From: an uncultured bacterium
Lineage (GTDB): Bacteria; Bacillota_I; Bacilli_A; Erysipelotrichales; Erysipelotrichaceae
Length of the DNA stretch: 61,035 bases
Assembly: GCA_903847945.1 (NCBI GenBank)
Contig: CAINEY010000019.1
Location: 1-61,035 of the forward strand
Direction: 5' to 3'
Of this stretch, positions 18,288 to 31,784 are shown piece by piece (position 1 is the stretch's first letter; every line of letters starts with the position of its first letter). Position numbers and translations under genes: made by a program. Below the pieces are notes generated by a model, which had not been told where the DNA came from, ran no database searches, and worked only from the letters and a program-made list of their open reading frames with translations.

Positions 18288-20885
18288 TTATTTGCTACCG
18301 CTCTTGCTCAGTTTATCGAGTTGTTCGCAGACCAGCTCATACTGACGCTGGTATTCGGCCAATTTGGCTTGTTCGGCGGCAACTTTTTGAGGGGGAGCCG
18401 CTTCCACAAAGCGTGGATTCTTCAGCATCCCTTCCCCGCGGGCAATCTCGCTGAGCAGTTTTTCTTTCTCTTTGCCCAAGCGTTGCAGTTCGCTTTCCAG
18501 ATCCACCAGGGCACTCAGCGCGATGTCCAACGACCCACCCACGACAGCACGGCTGACCACATCCCCTTCCAAGGTTTCGACAACGTCGGTCTTCACCATC
18601 TTCACTAACGTATCGCGACGCACGGTATCCAGCGGCATCGACAGTTTGACACTCAAGGCTTGAGAAGGTTTCAATCCGTATTCGGCGCGAATGGCGCGAA
18701 TCTCGGAGATGATCGAAATCAAGGTTTGCGTCTCATCCAAAGCCGTCTGATCGATTAGGCCTAAAGGTTGAGGCCAACTTGACACACACAGCGCTTCCTC
18801 GAAGAAACTCTCGTAGATGGCTTCCGAGGCAAACGGCATCGTCGGATGGACCAACTTCAAGATGACCTTTAGGACATGCACCAAGGTGTTGCGGCTCGCG
18901 CGAACGGTTTGAGGATCGCTCGAACTGAGGTTGGATTTGGAGAGTTCGATAAACCACGAACAGTAGTCATCCCAGATGAAGCTGTAAAGGAAGCTTCCGG
19001 CCAACGCAAAGTCATAGCGTTCCATGGCTTGGGTCACTTTCGTGATCGTCTCATCGCAACGGCCCAGGATCCACCGATCCACGGCACTCAGTTTCAGTTT
19101 ACCCACCGGTTCCAACTCAAAGTCATCCGGTAAGTTCATCTGCACGAAGCGGGAGGCATTCCAGAGCTTATTGATGAAGTTCCAGCTGGCTTCCACTTTC
19201 TCCGTGGAATAGCGCAGATCAAGACCCGGCGCGGAGTTGGTCGTCAAGAAGAAGCGCAAGGCATCGGCACCGTACTGATCGATGACATCCATCGGATCGA
19301 CCCCGTTGCCTAAGGATTTACTCATCTTGCGTCCTTCGCTGTCGCGGATCAAACCATGAATAAGGGCTTGTTTGAAGGGCACTTTCTTGGTGAAATAACG
19401 GGCTTGGAAGACCATGCGGGCCGCCCAGAAGAAGATGATGTCATAGCCGGTCACCAAGACATCGGTCGGATAATACCGCTCAAAGTCAGCACTCTCTTCA
19501 GGCCAACCCAAAGTACTGAAGGGCCATAGGGCACTGGAGAACCAGGTATCCAAGACATCTTCGTCCTGAGTGTAGTTCTCGAAGTCAGCCGGGGCTTCTT
19601 CGGCGACGATCTGTTCACCGGTCACGTTGTGGGTCCACACGGGAATGCGGTGACCCCACCAGAGTTGACGGGAGATGCACCAGTCTTCGATGTTGGTCAG
19701 CCAATGATTGAACGTGCCTTCGAAGCGATCGGGAATGAACTCGACCTTATCCCCCTGTTCAGCCGCCTCCAACACCGCTTGAGCTAACGGTTTCATACGC
19801 ACGAACCACTGTTTCGACAAGTACGGTTCCACGATGACATCGGTCCGTTCACTGTGACCGACCTGGTGGATGTGTTTTTCGATTTTAACGGTATTGCCTT
19901 CGTCGGTAATGCGCTGCGTCAAGCGTTTACGGCATTCGAAGCGATCGAGCCCATTGTAGTCACCGGCCAGTTCGTTCATCGTCCCATCGGGGTTCATGCA
20001 GACCACTTTAGGCAGATCATGTTTTTCCGAAAGCGTAAAGTCGTTGGGATCATGGGCGGGGGTACACTTCATGGCCCCGGTTCCGAACTCGCGGTCGATG
20101 TAGTCATCGGCTAAGATCGGCATCGGCTGATGGTTGGCCGGATTGATGACAGTTTTTCCCACCAGATGCTTAAAGCGATCATCCTCGGGGTGCACAAACA
20201 CCGCCACGTCCCCAAACATGGTTTCGGGACGGGTGGTACTCACCGCCAAGCTCTCCCCGGTTTCAACCACGGTGTACTTGAACGTGTAGAAACTGCCCTC
20301 CACTTCCTTGTGGATGACTTCGATGTTGCTGAGGGCGGTTTGGGCTTGCGGATCCCAATTGATGATGCGTTCACCCTGATAGATCAACCCTGCCTTGTAG
20401 AGATCAACAAAGACCCGGTTTACGGCCTTATTGAGCCCTTCATCCAGCGTAAAGCGTTCCCGGGTGTAATCCAAGGACAGGCCCAGTTTCGCCCACTGAT
20501 CGCGAATAAAGCTCGCATACTCGTGTTTCCATTGCCAAGCCACTTCCAAGAACTTCTCACGGCCGATGTCGTATCGCGAAATGCCTTGCGCTTTCAAGCG
20601 GGCATCGACTTTGGCTTGGGTGGCGATTCCCGCATGATCCATGCCCGGTAACCACAGCATGTCAAAGCCCTGCATGCGTTTCATGCGGGCGATGATGTCC
20701 TGAAGGGTCGTATCCCACGCATGCCCCAAGTGCAGTTTCCCGGTCACGTTGGGGGGCGGGATCACGATCGTAAAGGGGGTCTTAGACTGATCACCGGCGG
20801 TAAAGTATCCGGCTTCCACGGCCTTGGCGTAACGGCCGTTTTCGACGCTTTGGGCGTCATACTTAGTGGCTAAGGGTTTTTTCAT
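18288..20885 (-). CDS. valS: Valine--tRNA ligase
   Basis: The 865-residue class I synthetase has the HIGH motif (NVTGKLHLGHAW), editing domain (VSTTRPETMFGDVA), KMSKS (GRKMSKSLGNG) and the C-terminal coiled-coil arm (LESELQRLGKEKEKL). MKKPLATKYDAQ at 20885 has AGGAGC upstream and is the family-like start. The gene overlaps the preceding acetyltransferase gene by 23 bases, and both lie behind a T-box leader with a Val-type specifier. Confidence 0.97.
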   Translation of the reverse strand: MKKPLATKYDAQSVENGRYAKAVEAGYFTAGDQSKTPFTIVIPPPNVTGKLHLGHAWDTTLQDIIARMKRMQGFDMLWLPGMDHAGIATQAKVDARLKAQGISRYDIGREKFLEVAWQWKHEYASFIRDQWAKLGLSLDYTRERFTLDEGLNKAVNRVFVDLYKAGLIYQGERIINWDPQAQTALSNIEVIHKEVEGSFYTFKYTVVETGESLAVSTTRPETMFGDVAVFVHPEDDRFKHLVGKTVINPANHQPMPILADDYIDREFGTGAMKCTPAHDPNDFTLSEKHDLPKVVCMNPDGTMNELAGDYNGLDRFECRKRLTQRITDEGNTVKIEKHIHQVGHSERTDVIVEPYLSKQWFVRMKPLAQAVLEAAEQGDKVEFIPDRFEGTFNHWLTNIEDWCISRQLWWGHRIPVWTHNVTGEQIVAEEAPADFENYTQDEDVLDTWFSSALWPFSTLGWPEESADFERYYPTDVLVTGYDIIFFWAARMVFQARYFTKKVPFKQALIHGLIRDSEGRKMSKSLGNGVDPMDVIDQYGADALRFFLTTNSAPGLDLRYSTEKVEASWNFINKLWNASRFVQMNLPDDFELEPVGKLKLSAVDRWILGRCDETITKVTQAMERYDFALAGSFLYSFIWDDYCSWFIELSKSNLSSSDPQTVRASRNTLVHVLKVILKLVHPTMPFASEAIYESFFEEALCVSSWPQPLGLIDQTALDETQTLISIISEIRAIRAEYGLKPSQALSVKLSMPLDTVRRDTLVKMVKTDVVETLEGDVVSRAVVGGSLDIALSALVDLESELQRLGKEKEKLLSEIARGEGMLKNPRFVEAAPPQKVAAEQAKLAEYQRQYELVCEQLDKLSKSGSK

Positions 20886-21465
20886 AGTGCTCCTGGGTGT
20901 AACGGGTGTTGACCACCTCATCGGTCAGATTGATGCCGTAAAAACAATAATCGCCGCGCTTGTTGAGGGCTTCATCGAACTTGCGTTGTCGGAAGACCCC
21001 TTCTTTGATGAAGCCGGCTTTACGGATGACGGCTTCGGAGGAATGATTGTCGGCGTGGTGCTGGATCTCTACCCTCCAGAATCCGCAGTAATGGAAGGCG
21101 ACTCCAATCAGTGCCTGCAGGGCTTCGGTGGTATAGCCGCGATTCCAATAGGCTTTGTTGAGGATGTAGCCCAACTCTCCGACATCTCCGAAACGTACGG
21201 TGTGAATGTCGATGGTGCCGATCATGCGACCGCTTTGCGCTTCGACGATCGCGTAAGGCTCCGGTAATCCGCGTTGGGGCCGATTCAAGAAGAATTCGCG
21301 AATCACATGTGCCGAATCCTCTACACTGGTGTGTTGGGGAAACCAAACAAAGTACAGGTTCTCCGGATCGGACGCGTACGCATACATATCCGGTGCATCC
21401 GCTTCAGTAATTGGCCGCAAGATCAGTCGTGCTGTCCTGATCGTCGGCATTTCGAGTTTCAACAT
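20863..21465 (-). CDS. GNAT-family N-acetyltransferase (RimJ/RimL type)
   Basis: The 200-residue protein starts MPTIRTARLILRPITEADAPDMYAY after a short leader and carries the acetyl-CoA binding segment around ELGYILNKAYWNRGYTTEAL and the C-terminal ENxxSxxV-like VIRKAGFIKEGVFRQ. This is the RimJ/RimL or Ser/amino-acid acetyltransferase subgroup. It lies between the Val T-box and valS and overlaps valS by 23 bases, so it should be expressed under valine starvation; the acceptor substrate is unknown. AAGGAGGAA precedes the ATG. Confidence 0.88.
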   Translation of the reverse strand: MLKLEMPTIRTARLILRPITEADAPDMYAYASDPENLYFVWFPQHTSVEDSAHVIREFFLNRPQRGLPEPYAIVEAQSGRMIGTIDIHTVRFGDVGELGYILNKAYWNRGYTTEALQALIGVAFHYCGFWRVEIQHHADNHSSEAVIRKAGFIKEGVFRQRKFDEALNKRGDYCFYGINLTDEVVNTRYTQEHYEKTLSH

Positions 21466-21477
21466 ACTTCCTCCTTA

Positions 21478-21690
21478 AAATAAAAAACGTCACCCAAGGA
21501 CGTTTAACGTGGTACCACCTAAGTTTCACCGCACGCGGTGCTCAAACAGGGTAACGGTCTGCCCGGAGAACCTTACTGATGTTCAGGTTCCCGACTCGCG
21601 AAGGACATGTGTGTTTCCGTCGGTTTTGTTTCATCATCCCAAAACTTTCTGGATTGGCCAAGAAACACACGGGTTTCGGTCATTGTCGTT
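21478..21690 (-). promoter_or_regulatory. T-box leader (Val) of the GNAT-valS operon
   Basis: The minus strand carries TAGGTGGTACCACGTT, the T-box core, followed by a terminator with ACGTCC/GGTGACGT arms and a T run (about 21480-21503). A GTC triplet in ACATGTCCTT is a plausible specifier, in a position matching ATC and TTC in the other two leaders of this window. It precedes the acetyltransferase gene, not valS directly. Confidence 0.88.
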
Positions 21691-21696
21691 GGGTTC

Positions 21697-21726
21697 ATTA
21701 TACGGCGAGATCGCCCCTTTCGTCAA
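21697..21726 (-). promoter_or_regulatory. Promoter of the Val T-box operon
   Basis: TTGACG (21721-21726) and TATAAT (21697-21702) on the minus strand, 18 bp apart. The -35 hexamer overlaps the stop codon of queH. Confidence 0.75.
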
Positions 21727-22361
21727 TCGTGACTCAAGTGATCGAAGGAGTATTCACACCCGCAATATTCTTGACGGTAGATGCCCAAGGCTTTAGCGGT
21801 TTTGACGCTGAAATCAATGCCTCTGGCTTTCTTGAAGTTGGAGTAGAAATAGGTCAGATTGGGATAAGCCCCCATCAAGCGTTTGGCGATGTCGTTGATC
21901 TTATCGGCGTTCTTCTGTCGGGAGATGGTCATCACCGTAGTGACGTAATGAAAACCATGACTTGAGGCATACTGAAGGGCTTGGTTGATGCGCAAGGCAT
22001 AACACATTCCGCACCGCAGAGTTCCCTCTTTATCGTCGGCTCTTTTTTTGAGATAAGTCGCCTTGTACGTTTCGTAATCGTAAGGTTCTTCGGCGATTTC
22101 GATCGAGGTTTGATGAGTTGTGTTGAAGTGCTCCACGTAATGCTTCAGTTCGCTCAAACGCAGTTCATATTCGTCAAGCGGTGCGATGTTGGAGTTGTTG
22201 TAGTAGAGGTTGATGTCAAAATACGGATACAAATACTCCAAAGGCCAGGCATTACAGACGGCACAGCACGAATGCATCAAAAGCTTGGGTTTGGTCGTTA
22301 GTTTGGCGATCTCGCTCAAGTGCTGGATTTCCCACTGATGCAGGTTCTGTGGCTTTTTCAC
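21723..22361 (-). CDS. queH: Epoxyqueuosine reductase QueH
   Basis: The 212-residue protein matches QueH (formerly DUF208), the non-cobalamin enzyme that reduces epoxyqueuosine to queuosine in tRNA. It shows the expected cysteine sets: HSCCAVC near residue 32, CGMCYALR and YCGCEYS near the C-terminus, which bind the iron-sulfur cluster and a second metal. The start is GTG at 22361, with only a weak AAAGTGAA upstream. It lies beside queA and tgt, giving the last three steps of queuosine formation, though queA's terminator separates it from them. Confidence 0.93.
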   Translation of the reverse strand: MKKPQNLHQWEIQHLSEIAKLTTKPKLLMHSCCAVCNAWPLEYLYPYFDINLYYNNSNIAPLDEYELRLSELKHYVEHFNTTHQTSIEIAEEPYDYETYKATYLKKRADDKEGTLRCGMCYALRINQALQYASSHGFHYVTTVMTISRQKNADKINDIAKRLMGAYPNLTYFYSNFKKARGIDFSVKTAKALGIYRQEYCGCEYSFDHLSHD

Positions 22362-22390
22362 GGTTTCACTTTACCACATCTGACCCAAAA

Positions 22391-22411
22391 GAAAAGCACC
22401 CGCAGGTGCTA
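22391..22411 (-). terminator. Intrinsic terminator of the typA-tgt-queA unit
   Basis: AGCACCTGCGGGTGCT followed by TTTTCTTTT on the minus strand, overlapping the queA stop codon. Confidence 0.75.
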
Positions 22412-23430
22412 AAGGATCAACATGGCATCTCCAAATGAGAAGAACCGGTAACGCTGCTCAACGGCTTCGTGATAGGCTCGCAGGATGAATTCTCTTCCCG
22501 CTAAGGCACTCACCAGCATCACCAAGGTTGATTTCGGTAAGTGGAAATTGGTGATCAGCGCATCCACGGCTTTGTAGGTGTAGCCCGGGGTGATGAAGAT
22601 GGACGTGCTGGAGAGTTCTTCACGGAACTCCCCGTGACGGCTCATCTGCGTCTCCAAGGTTCGCACACTGGTGGTCCCCACGGCGATGATGCGTCGGCCT
22701 TCCGCTTTCGCCTGATTCATCGTCGTTGCGGCACTCGCCGAGACCTCATAGTACTCTTCATGCATGACGTGCTTGGACACCTCGTCGGCTTCTACCGGAC
22801 GGAACGTACCTAAGCCCACATGCAGGGTGATGGTGACGATGGTTATACCTTTGGCTCGAATCTCATCCAAGAGTTCCGGGGTAAAATGCAGACCAGCTGT
22901 TGGTGCTGCCGCCGATCCGGGATTTTTCGCGTAGACGGTTTGATAGCGATCGGGATCGTCCAGCTTCTCTTTGATGTACGGAGGTAGGGGTACCGTCCCC
23001 AACTCCGCCAGGATCTCTAGGAAAATGCCCGGGGACCGAATCGCAAAGCGACGTAACCCTTCTTCGAGCACTTCCGTACACTCCAGGATCAATCGTCCCT
23101 CCCCGAAATTAATGCGGGTACCGACTTTGACGGTTTTCGCTTTCTTGACTAAACATTCCACATGATCCTTCAAAATGCGCAGGATCAGACACTCCAGATG
23201 CGCTCCGGTTTCTTCTTTGATCCCAAAGAGCCGTGCCGGCAAGACTTTCGTGTCATTGAGCACCAGCACATCCCCCGCTTTAAGGTAGGATGGCACATCG
23301 GTGAAGTGCTGATGAGTGAAGGATTGCGTTGGTCGATCCAGTACCAAAAGGCGCGATGCACTGCGCTTTTCCAAGGGGTGTTGGGCAATCAGTTCAGGGG
23401 GCAGATGGAAATCGAAATCGCTGGTTTTCA

Positions 23431-23431
<1 letters not shown>
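22409..23431 (-). CDS. queA: S-adenosylmethionine:tRNA ribosyltransferase-isomerase
   Basis: The 340-residue protein is QueA, which transfers the ribosyl part of SAM onto preQ1 in tRNA to make epoxyqueuosine. Family segments are [18 protein letters not shown] at the N-terminus, [16 protein letters not shown], the [14 protein letters not shown] active-site region and [18 protein letters not shown]. The ATG overlaps the tgt stop by one base (TAATG), so the two genes are coupled. Confidence 0.97.
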
Positions 23432-26389
<2,958 letters not shown>

Positions 26390-26414
26390 AGGTACCTGCT
26401 TTCAAGCGATAGTT

Positions 26415-26420
26415 ATTATA
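26415..26420 (-). promoter_or_regulatory. -10 box of typA-tgt-queA
   Basis: TATAAT on the minus strand, 25 bp before the typA ATG. Only a poorly spaced TTTACT lies upstream, so the -35 is uncertain. Confidence 0.4.
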
Positions 26421-26498
26421 GCACGCAGGTCAAGATGGTGAGTAAAAACAGGCCGTTATGTTTCACTTTCCTTTCACTCGCGTTTTCAATTCCTTGCG

Positions 26499-26504
26499 TA
26501 TAAT
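26499..26504 (+). promoter_or_regulatory. Possible distal -10 box upstream of mutY
   Basis: TATAAT on the plus strand, 123 bp before the mutY ATG, without a good -35. A perfect stem-loop (AAAAGCGAT-GAAA-ATCGCTTTT, 26587-26608) lies between this box and mutY and could stop transcription from it. Confidence 0.25.
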
Positions 26505-26615
26505 AAAGGTGAAGCCGACAACTTCGCGACAGAATCGTTCTTCATTTCCCTCCAAAATGCAGTGCAGAGTATCTTATCCTCCATTAAAAGCGATGAAAAT
26601 CGCTTTTAATCTGCC

Positions 26616-26621
26616 TATAAT
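26616..26621 (+). promoter_or_regulatory. -10 box of mutY, six bases before the ATG
   Basis: TATAAT ends six bases before the mutY start codon; ATGAAA lies 17 bp further upstream as a weak -35. Transcription would begin at or next to the A of the ATG, which implies a leaderless mRNA. There is no Shine-Dalgarno sequence. Confidence 0.5.
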
Positions 26622-26627
26622 AAAGCC

Positions 26628-27623
26628 ATGACTGTCACACAAGCCCTCCAAGACTGGTTTTTGATCCATCAGCGTCCCTTGCCCTTTCGCACCTCGAAAG
26701 ATCCTTATCGCATCTGGATCAGTGAAATCATGGCCCAACAAACTCAAATCGATACGATGTTGCCGTATTATGCGCGCTGGATGGCGAAGTGGCCGAACTT
26801 AGAATCCTTGGCACTGGCATCGGATGAGGAGTTACTGAAAGCCTGGGAAGGCCTTGGTTACTACACCCGGGTCCGCAATATCGCCAAGGCTGCCCGTGTC
26901 TTGCACAATCAACACCTACCCTTCCCCGACAAAGCCGAGTCCATCAGTTCGCTTCCGGGAATCGGTCCTTACACTGCTGCCGCCATTGCCTCGATCTGTT
27001 TCGAGGAGAAAGCTGTCGCCATCGATGGGAATGTCTATCGGGTGGTTTCCCGCTATTTGGGACTGAGCGATCCGCTGGGTTCCTCGGCTCTTAAGACACA
27101 CGTCCATGACGCAATGACGCAGTGGATGGCGAGTGCCACCCCCTCGATTTTCACCCAAGCCATGATGGAGTTGGGGGCTTTGGTGTGTACACCGAAAAGA
27201 CCGAACTGTGAGATGTGTCCGTTGAAAGCAGAGTGTAAAGCCAAAGCTCAAGGCAACATGCTTGACTACCCGGTCAAATCCGCCACGAAAAAATCTCCCG
27301 TTCAAACCAAGATCATCGCCATTTACCGTAACGAGTTGGGCCAGATCGCCCTGACCGATCAACATGATGATACCTTACTGAAGGGCTTTTACCGTTTACC
27401 CGAAATCACTTTACTCCCTAAAAACGCAAAACCCGTCGGAACCGCCAAACATGTCTTCTCTCACCGCGTGTGGGAGATGACGTTTGTGCTGATCGACGAC
27501 GGGAGTCAGCCTTATCGGTATGTCGATCCGATTACGCTGGATCACTTATCCGTGATCACGGCGCATCGGCGTTTCTTAGCTCAGTTTACAGCCAAAAGCG
27601 TTTCTTTGACAGGGTCAGTTTAG
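26628..27623 (+). CDS. mutY: A/G-specific adenine glycosylase
   Basis: The 331-residue protein is MutY, which removes adenine mispaired with 8-oxoguanine. It shows RIWISEIMAQQTQI with the catalytic Glu, the helix-hairpin-helix LPGIGPYTAAAIASICF, the Asp of AIDGNVYRV, and a [4Fe-4S] cluster loop CxxxxxxCxxCxxxxxC (CTPKRPNCEMCPLKAEC). A C-terminal NUDIX-like 8-oxoG recognition domain follows (about residues 225-325). Its end overlaps the convergent patatin gene by 38 bases. It appears to be translated from a leaderless transcript. Confidence 0.95.
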   Translation: MTVTQALQDWFLIHQRPLPFRTSKDPYRIWISEIMAQQTQIDTMLPYYARWMAKWPNLESLALASDEELLKAWEGLGYYTRVRNIAKAARVLHNQHLPFPDKAESISSLPGIGPYTAAAIASICFEEKAVAIDGNVYRVVSRYLGLSDPLGSSALKTHVHDAMTQWMASATPSIFTQAMMELGALVCTPKRPNCEMCPLKAECKAKAQGNMLDYPVKSATKKSPVQTKIIAIYRNELGQIALTDQHDDTLLKGFYRLPEITLLPKNAKPVGTAKHVFSHRVWEMTFVLIDDGSQPYRYVDPITLDHLSVITAHRRFLAQFTAKSVSLTGSV

Positions 27624-28467
27624 AGACCTGATCGAATTGTTTAAGCGCGGCTTTATACCCCCGCTCGATCATCTGACTGCCTTTCCCAAACGAGAAGATA
27701 CTGATCTTCCCGGATTTGACGTTGATGTTGAGATCGGATTGAGCGATCATGACCAATTCCGAGTCATTCACCATCAGGTCAATGATGCGTAAGGCGACAT
27801 CTTTTAGCCCGGCTTCCGGATCAAACTCCGGCAGATCCTGCATGGTTACAGAAATTACTTTCTCAAAACCCATAGTCCGCAAAGGTTCAACGGGGACATT
27901 CATGAGAACTCCCCCATCCACCAGGTGCATGCCGTCAAACTTGGCGGACTGAAACACCAACGGAAAGGAACACGAGGCCCGTAAAGCAAAGCCTACTTCC
28001 GCTTCACTGATGACGATCGCGTGTTTTTCGTTAATGAAAGCGGCAGGATCGTTGGTGAAGAACACCGGTCGTCCGCTGACCAGATCGACGGCCACACACA
28101 CAAACGGTGCTTTCAAATCCGATAAGTATCGAACCCCTAAGGCATCCAGATGCACTTTGAGGGCTTTATCGAAACCGGTGCTGGGAATAAACCCATCCGC
28201 CCGTTTGGTGACCAGCGGCACCAGATCCACCGGATTGGCCGTGAAGAGCTTTTCTTTTTTAACCGTTGCTTCCAAGTTCAAGAGTCGCTCCTGTAGTTCG
28301 CTGGCGGTGATGCCGGTAGCCATCAAGGCTGCGACGATCGATCCCATCGAGGTCCCCGCAAAACCATCGACAACTAGACCCTGTTCTTCAAAGGCCCGGT
28401 AGACGCCGATCTGACAATACGCTTTAATGCCGCCCCCCGAGAGCGCTAAACCGAGTTTTCGTTTCAT
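27586..28467 (-). CDS. Patatin-like phospholipase
   Basis: The 293-residue protein has the patatin core: oxyanion loop SGGGIKAYCQIG, nucleophile elbow GTSMG with Ser40, and the catalytic Asp in VDGGVLMNVP. Such enzymes are serine acyl hydrolases acting on lipids (RssA/YchK-like). No signal peptide is present. The start MKRKLGLALSGGG at 28467 is fixed by the motif position; the long upstream extension crosses the zwf terminator. TATAAT ends six bases before this ATG and no Shine-Dalgarno is seen. The 3' end overlaps mutY tail to tail. Confidence 0.9.
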   Translation of the reverse strand: MKRKLGLALSGGGIKAYCQIGVYRAFEEQGLVVDGFAGTSMGSIVAALMATGITASELQERLLNLEATVKKEKLFTANPVDLVPLVTKRADGFIPSTGFDKALKVHLDALGVRYLSDLKAPFVCVAVDLVSGRPVFFTNDPAAFINEKHAIVISEAEVGFALRASCSFPLVFQSAKFDGMHLVDGGVLMNVPVEPLRTMGFEKVISVTMQDLPEFDPEAGLKDVALRIIDLMVNDSELVMIAQSDLNINVKSGKISIFSFGKGSQMIERGYKAALKQFDQVSKLTLSKKRFWL

Positions 28468-28472
28468 ACTCT

Positions 28473-28478
28473 CATTAT
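28473..28478 (-). promoter_or_regulatory. -10 box of the patatin gene, directly before the ATG
   Basis: TATAAT on the minus strand with six bases between it and the ATG; the zwf terminator T run lies just upstream and there is no good -35. This points to a leaderless transcript, or else to read-through. Confidence 0.45.
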
Positions 28479-28482
28479 ACGC

Positions 28483-28509
28483 AAAAAAAACGCCCTGGAT
28501 TAGAGGGCG
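28483..28509 (-). terminator. Intrinsic terminator of zwf
   Basis: CGCCCTC and GAGGGCG-type arms (CGCCCTCTAATCCAGGGCG) followed by eight T on the minus strand; the stem overlaps the zwf stop. Confidence 0.85.
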
Positions 28510-29928
28510 TAGGCTTCTTCGGTAATGTCGGAACGGATCCAGGTCGATCCGGTGTGGTGTAAGAGATCCTGTGCGGCTTGCGGACCATCCGTATTGGCGG
28601 GATAGAGCTGAAGCATCACCCCGTGTTTGGTTTTGAAGGCACTCAAGGCACTCGCAAACTGCCAGGTCAACTCCACCATGTCCCACCCGGTAAAGAGTGT
28701 CTTATCGTGACGCAAGGCATCCCCCAAGAGCCGTTCATAGGCTTCCGGAGTGTTGATGCGATTCTCGTAGATGCAGCTTTGACAGAAGTTCATCATGACC
28801 GGGTTGATCGTTTGATCGGTTCCCGGTTTTTTCGCATTGAAGCGGAAGTAGATGCCTTCATCGGGTTGGATTTTGATGATCAGCATTTCCTGATGCGACT
28901 TGAGGTTGTCAAACAAGGGCGACGAAGGGGTCTTAAAGAGGACCGTAATCGTGGTGGCTTTTTGATCCAAGCGTTTTCCGGTGCGCAGATAGATTGGAAC
29001 CCCGATGAATTTCTCATGGGAGGAACCCAACTTCAAGGCCACAAAGGTCTCCGTTACGGACTGCGGATCGACTTTGGACTCCTCACGATAACCCTTGAGT
29101 TCCCCGTTGGCGCTGTACTGACCCAATACCATCTCCGTCACGGAAAGAGAGCGGATGATGTCGCTTTGTTGACGCTGGATGGCTTCTTCACTACGTGAGG
29201 TGGGCGGATCCATGAGCACGTACGACAAGAGCTGAAGCAGATGATTCTGAACCATGTCTTGAATGGCTCCGGCCTTCTCGTAATAGGGTCCCCGATTCTC
29301 AACGCCGATGGTTTCGGCTGCCGTGATCTGGATCTCTTTGATGAAGTTGCGGTTCCAGATGCCTTCAAAGAGCCGATTGGCGAAACGGATCGCCAGAATG
29401 TTCTGGATCATTTCCTTTCCCAGATAATGATCGATGCGATACAGGTTGCTTTCTCCAAAGATATCGGTCAGAACGGTATTGAGATGCCGGGCATGCGTTT
29501 CATCTTCGCCAAAGGGTTTCTCCAGGATGACCCGATGGGTTCCTTGATTGAGGACTCCGGCTTCTTTCAGATTGCGGGCGATGGGTTCAAAATAGGCCGG
29601 AGCGACCGCAAAGTAATAGAGGTGATCCCCTTCGGATTCATCCACCAACAGGTCATAATCTTCCACCTGGGTAATTTCCATTTCGACATAACGAAACCGG
29701 GCTTCAAAGCGCGCAAAGATCTCCGGATCGACCCGAAAGCGCGATCCTTTCTCGATCCACGGACGGGCCGTCGCGACATACGTCACCGCCGTCAACGGTT
29801 TGCGTCCCACACAGGTGATCGTTAACCCGCTGGCCAATAAGCCTCGCGCTTCCAACTGATAGAGTGCCGGCAAGAGCTTGCGGTAGGTCAAATCCCCGGT
29901 GGAACCGAAAATGGTGAAGCGGGTGGCT

Positions 29929-29936
<8 letters not shown>
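28500..29936 (-). CDS. zwf: Glucose-6-phosphate 1-dehydrogenase
   Basis: The 478-residue protein oxidises glucose-6-phosphate with NADP. It has the nucleotide-binding FGSTGDLTYRKLLPAL at the N-terminus, the catalytic RIDHYLGKEMIQN motif, and VPIYLRTGKRLDQKAT. MTEATRFTIFG at 29936 overlaps the gnd stop by eight bases and has GGGGT upstream; an alternative ATG six codons earlier is possible. It is cotranscribed with gnd. Confidence 0.96.
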
Positions 29937-31332
<1,396 letters not shown>

Positions 31333-31341
31333 AGGAACTCC

Positions 31342-31728
31342 TTAAGGCAGCGGATCAACCGTATTAAGTTGAGCCGTCTTGCGTGCTTTCAGCATCAACA
31401 CATACGCCACATAGGCCAAAACGGTCGATACCAAGCCAAACCAGAAATAGAACACCAAGGTCAACGACCCTAAGGTATAGAGAATGGCTGAAGCCAAGGT
31501 AAAACCCGGGCTGTTTTTCGCATACGCCACCCAACCCAGAATCAGTCCAACCGAGAAAAGGATCAGGTGCGGAATCAAGAAGATCGATATTACAGCTAAA
31601 ATCAGGATTCCCAAGCCGGCATCCCCGTTTTGTCCATTGATACTGAAAGCAATGAACAGGTAATACCCAAAACACAGATACAGGATGGTAAAGAGATTCG
31701 TAAAGAGTAAAAGCTGTGAACGTTTCAT
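31342..31728 (-). CDS. Small four-helix membrane protein
   Basis: The 128-residue protein has about four hydrophobic segments (near residues 8-28, 40-65, 70-90 and 95-115) and a short polar C-terminus (LKARKTAQLNTVDPLP). I do not recognise a family with confidence; it resembles small DUF4064-like membrane proteins only in general layout. GAGGT precedes the ATG. It is the first gene of the unit with gnd and zwf, nine bases upstream of gnd, under the promoter at 31745-31773. Confidence 0.75.
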   Translation of the reverse strand: MKRSQLLLFTNLFTILYLCFGYYLFIAFSINGQNGDAGLGILILAVISIFLIPHLILFSVGLILGWVAYAKNSPGFTLASAILYTLGSLTLVFYFWFGLVSTVLAYVAYVLMLKARKTAQLNTVDPLP

Positions 31729-31744
31729 AGGTCACCTCGTGGTC

Positions 31745-31773
31745 ATTATAATGGGCAGTCGTTGATTAAACAA
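31745..31773 (-). promoter_or_regulatory. Promoter of the membrane protein-gnd-zwf unit
   Basis: TTGTTT (31768-31773) and TATAAT (31745-31750) spaced by 17 bp on the minus strand. Confidence 0.6.
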
Positions 31774-31784
31774 ACAGGACGCAA

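Noticed and set aside
20130-20651. 173-codon open frame on the plus strand
   Set aside because: Antisense shadow of valS; no independent start signal or recognisable protein.
26390-26627. preQ1 riboswitch before the queuosine genes
   Set aside because: The short leader of typA-tgt-queA holds no preQ1 aptamer pattern, and typA rather than a preQ1 synthesis gene is first.
28468-28686. N-terminal extension of the patatin protein
   Set aside because: The extension reads through the zwf terminator and has no similarity to patatins, whose GGG loop normally lies about ten residues from the start.
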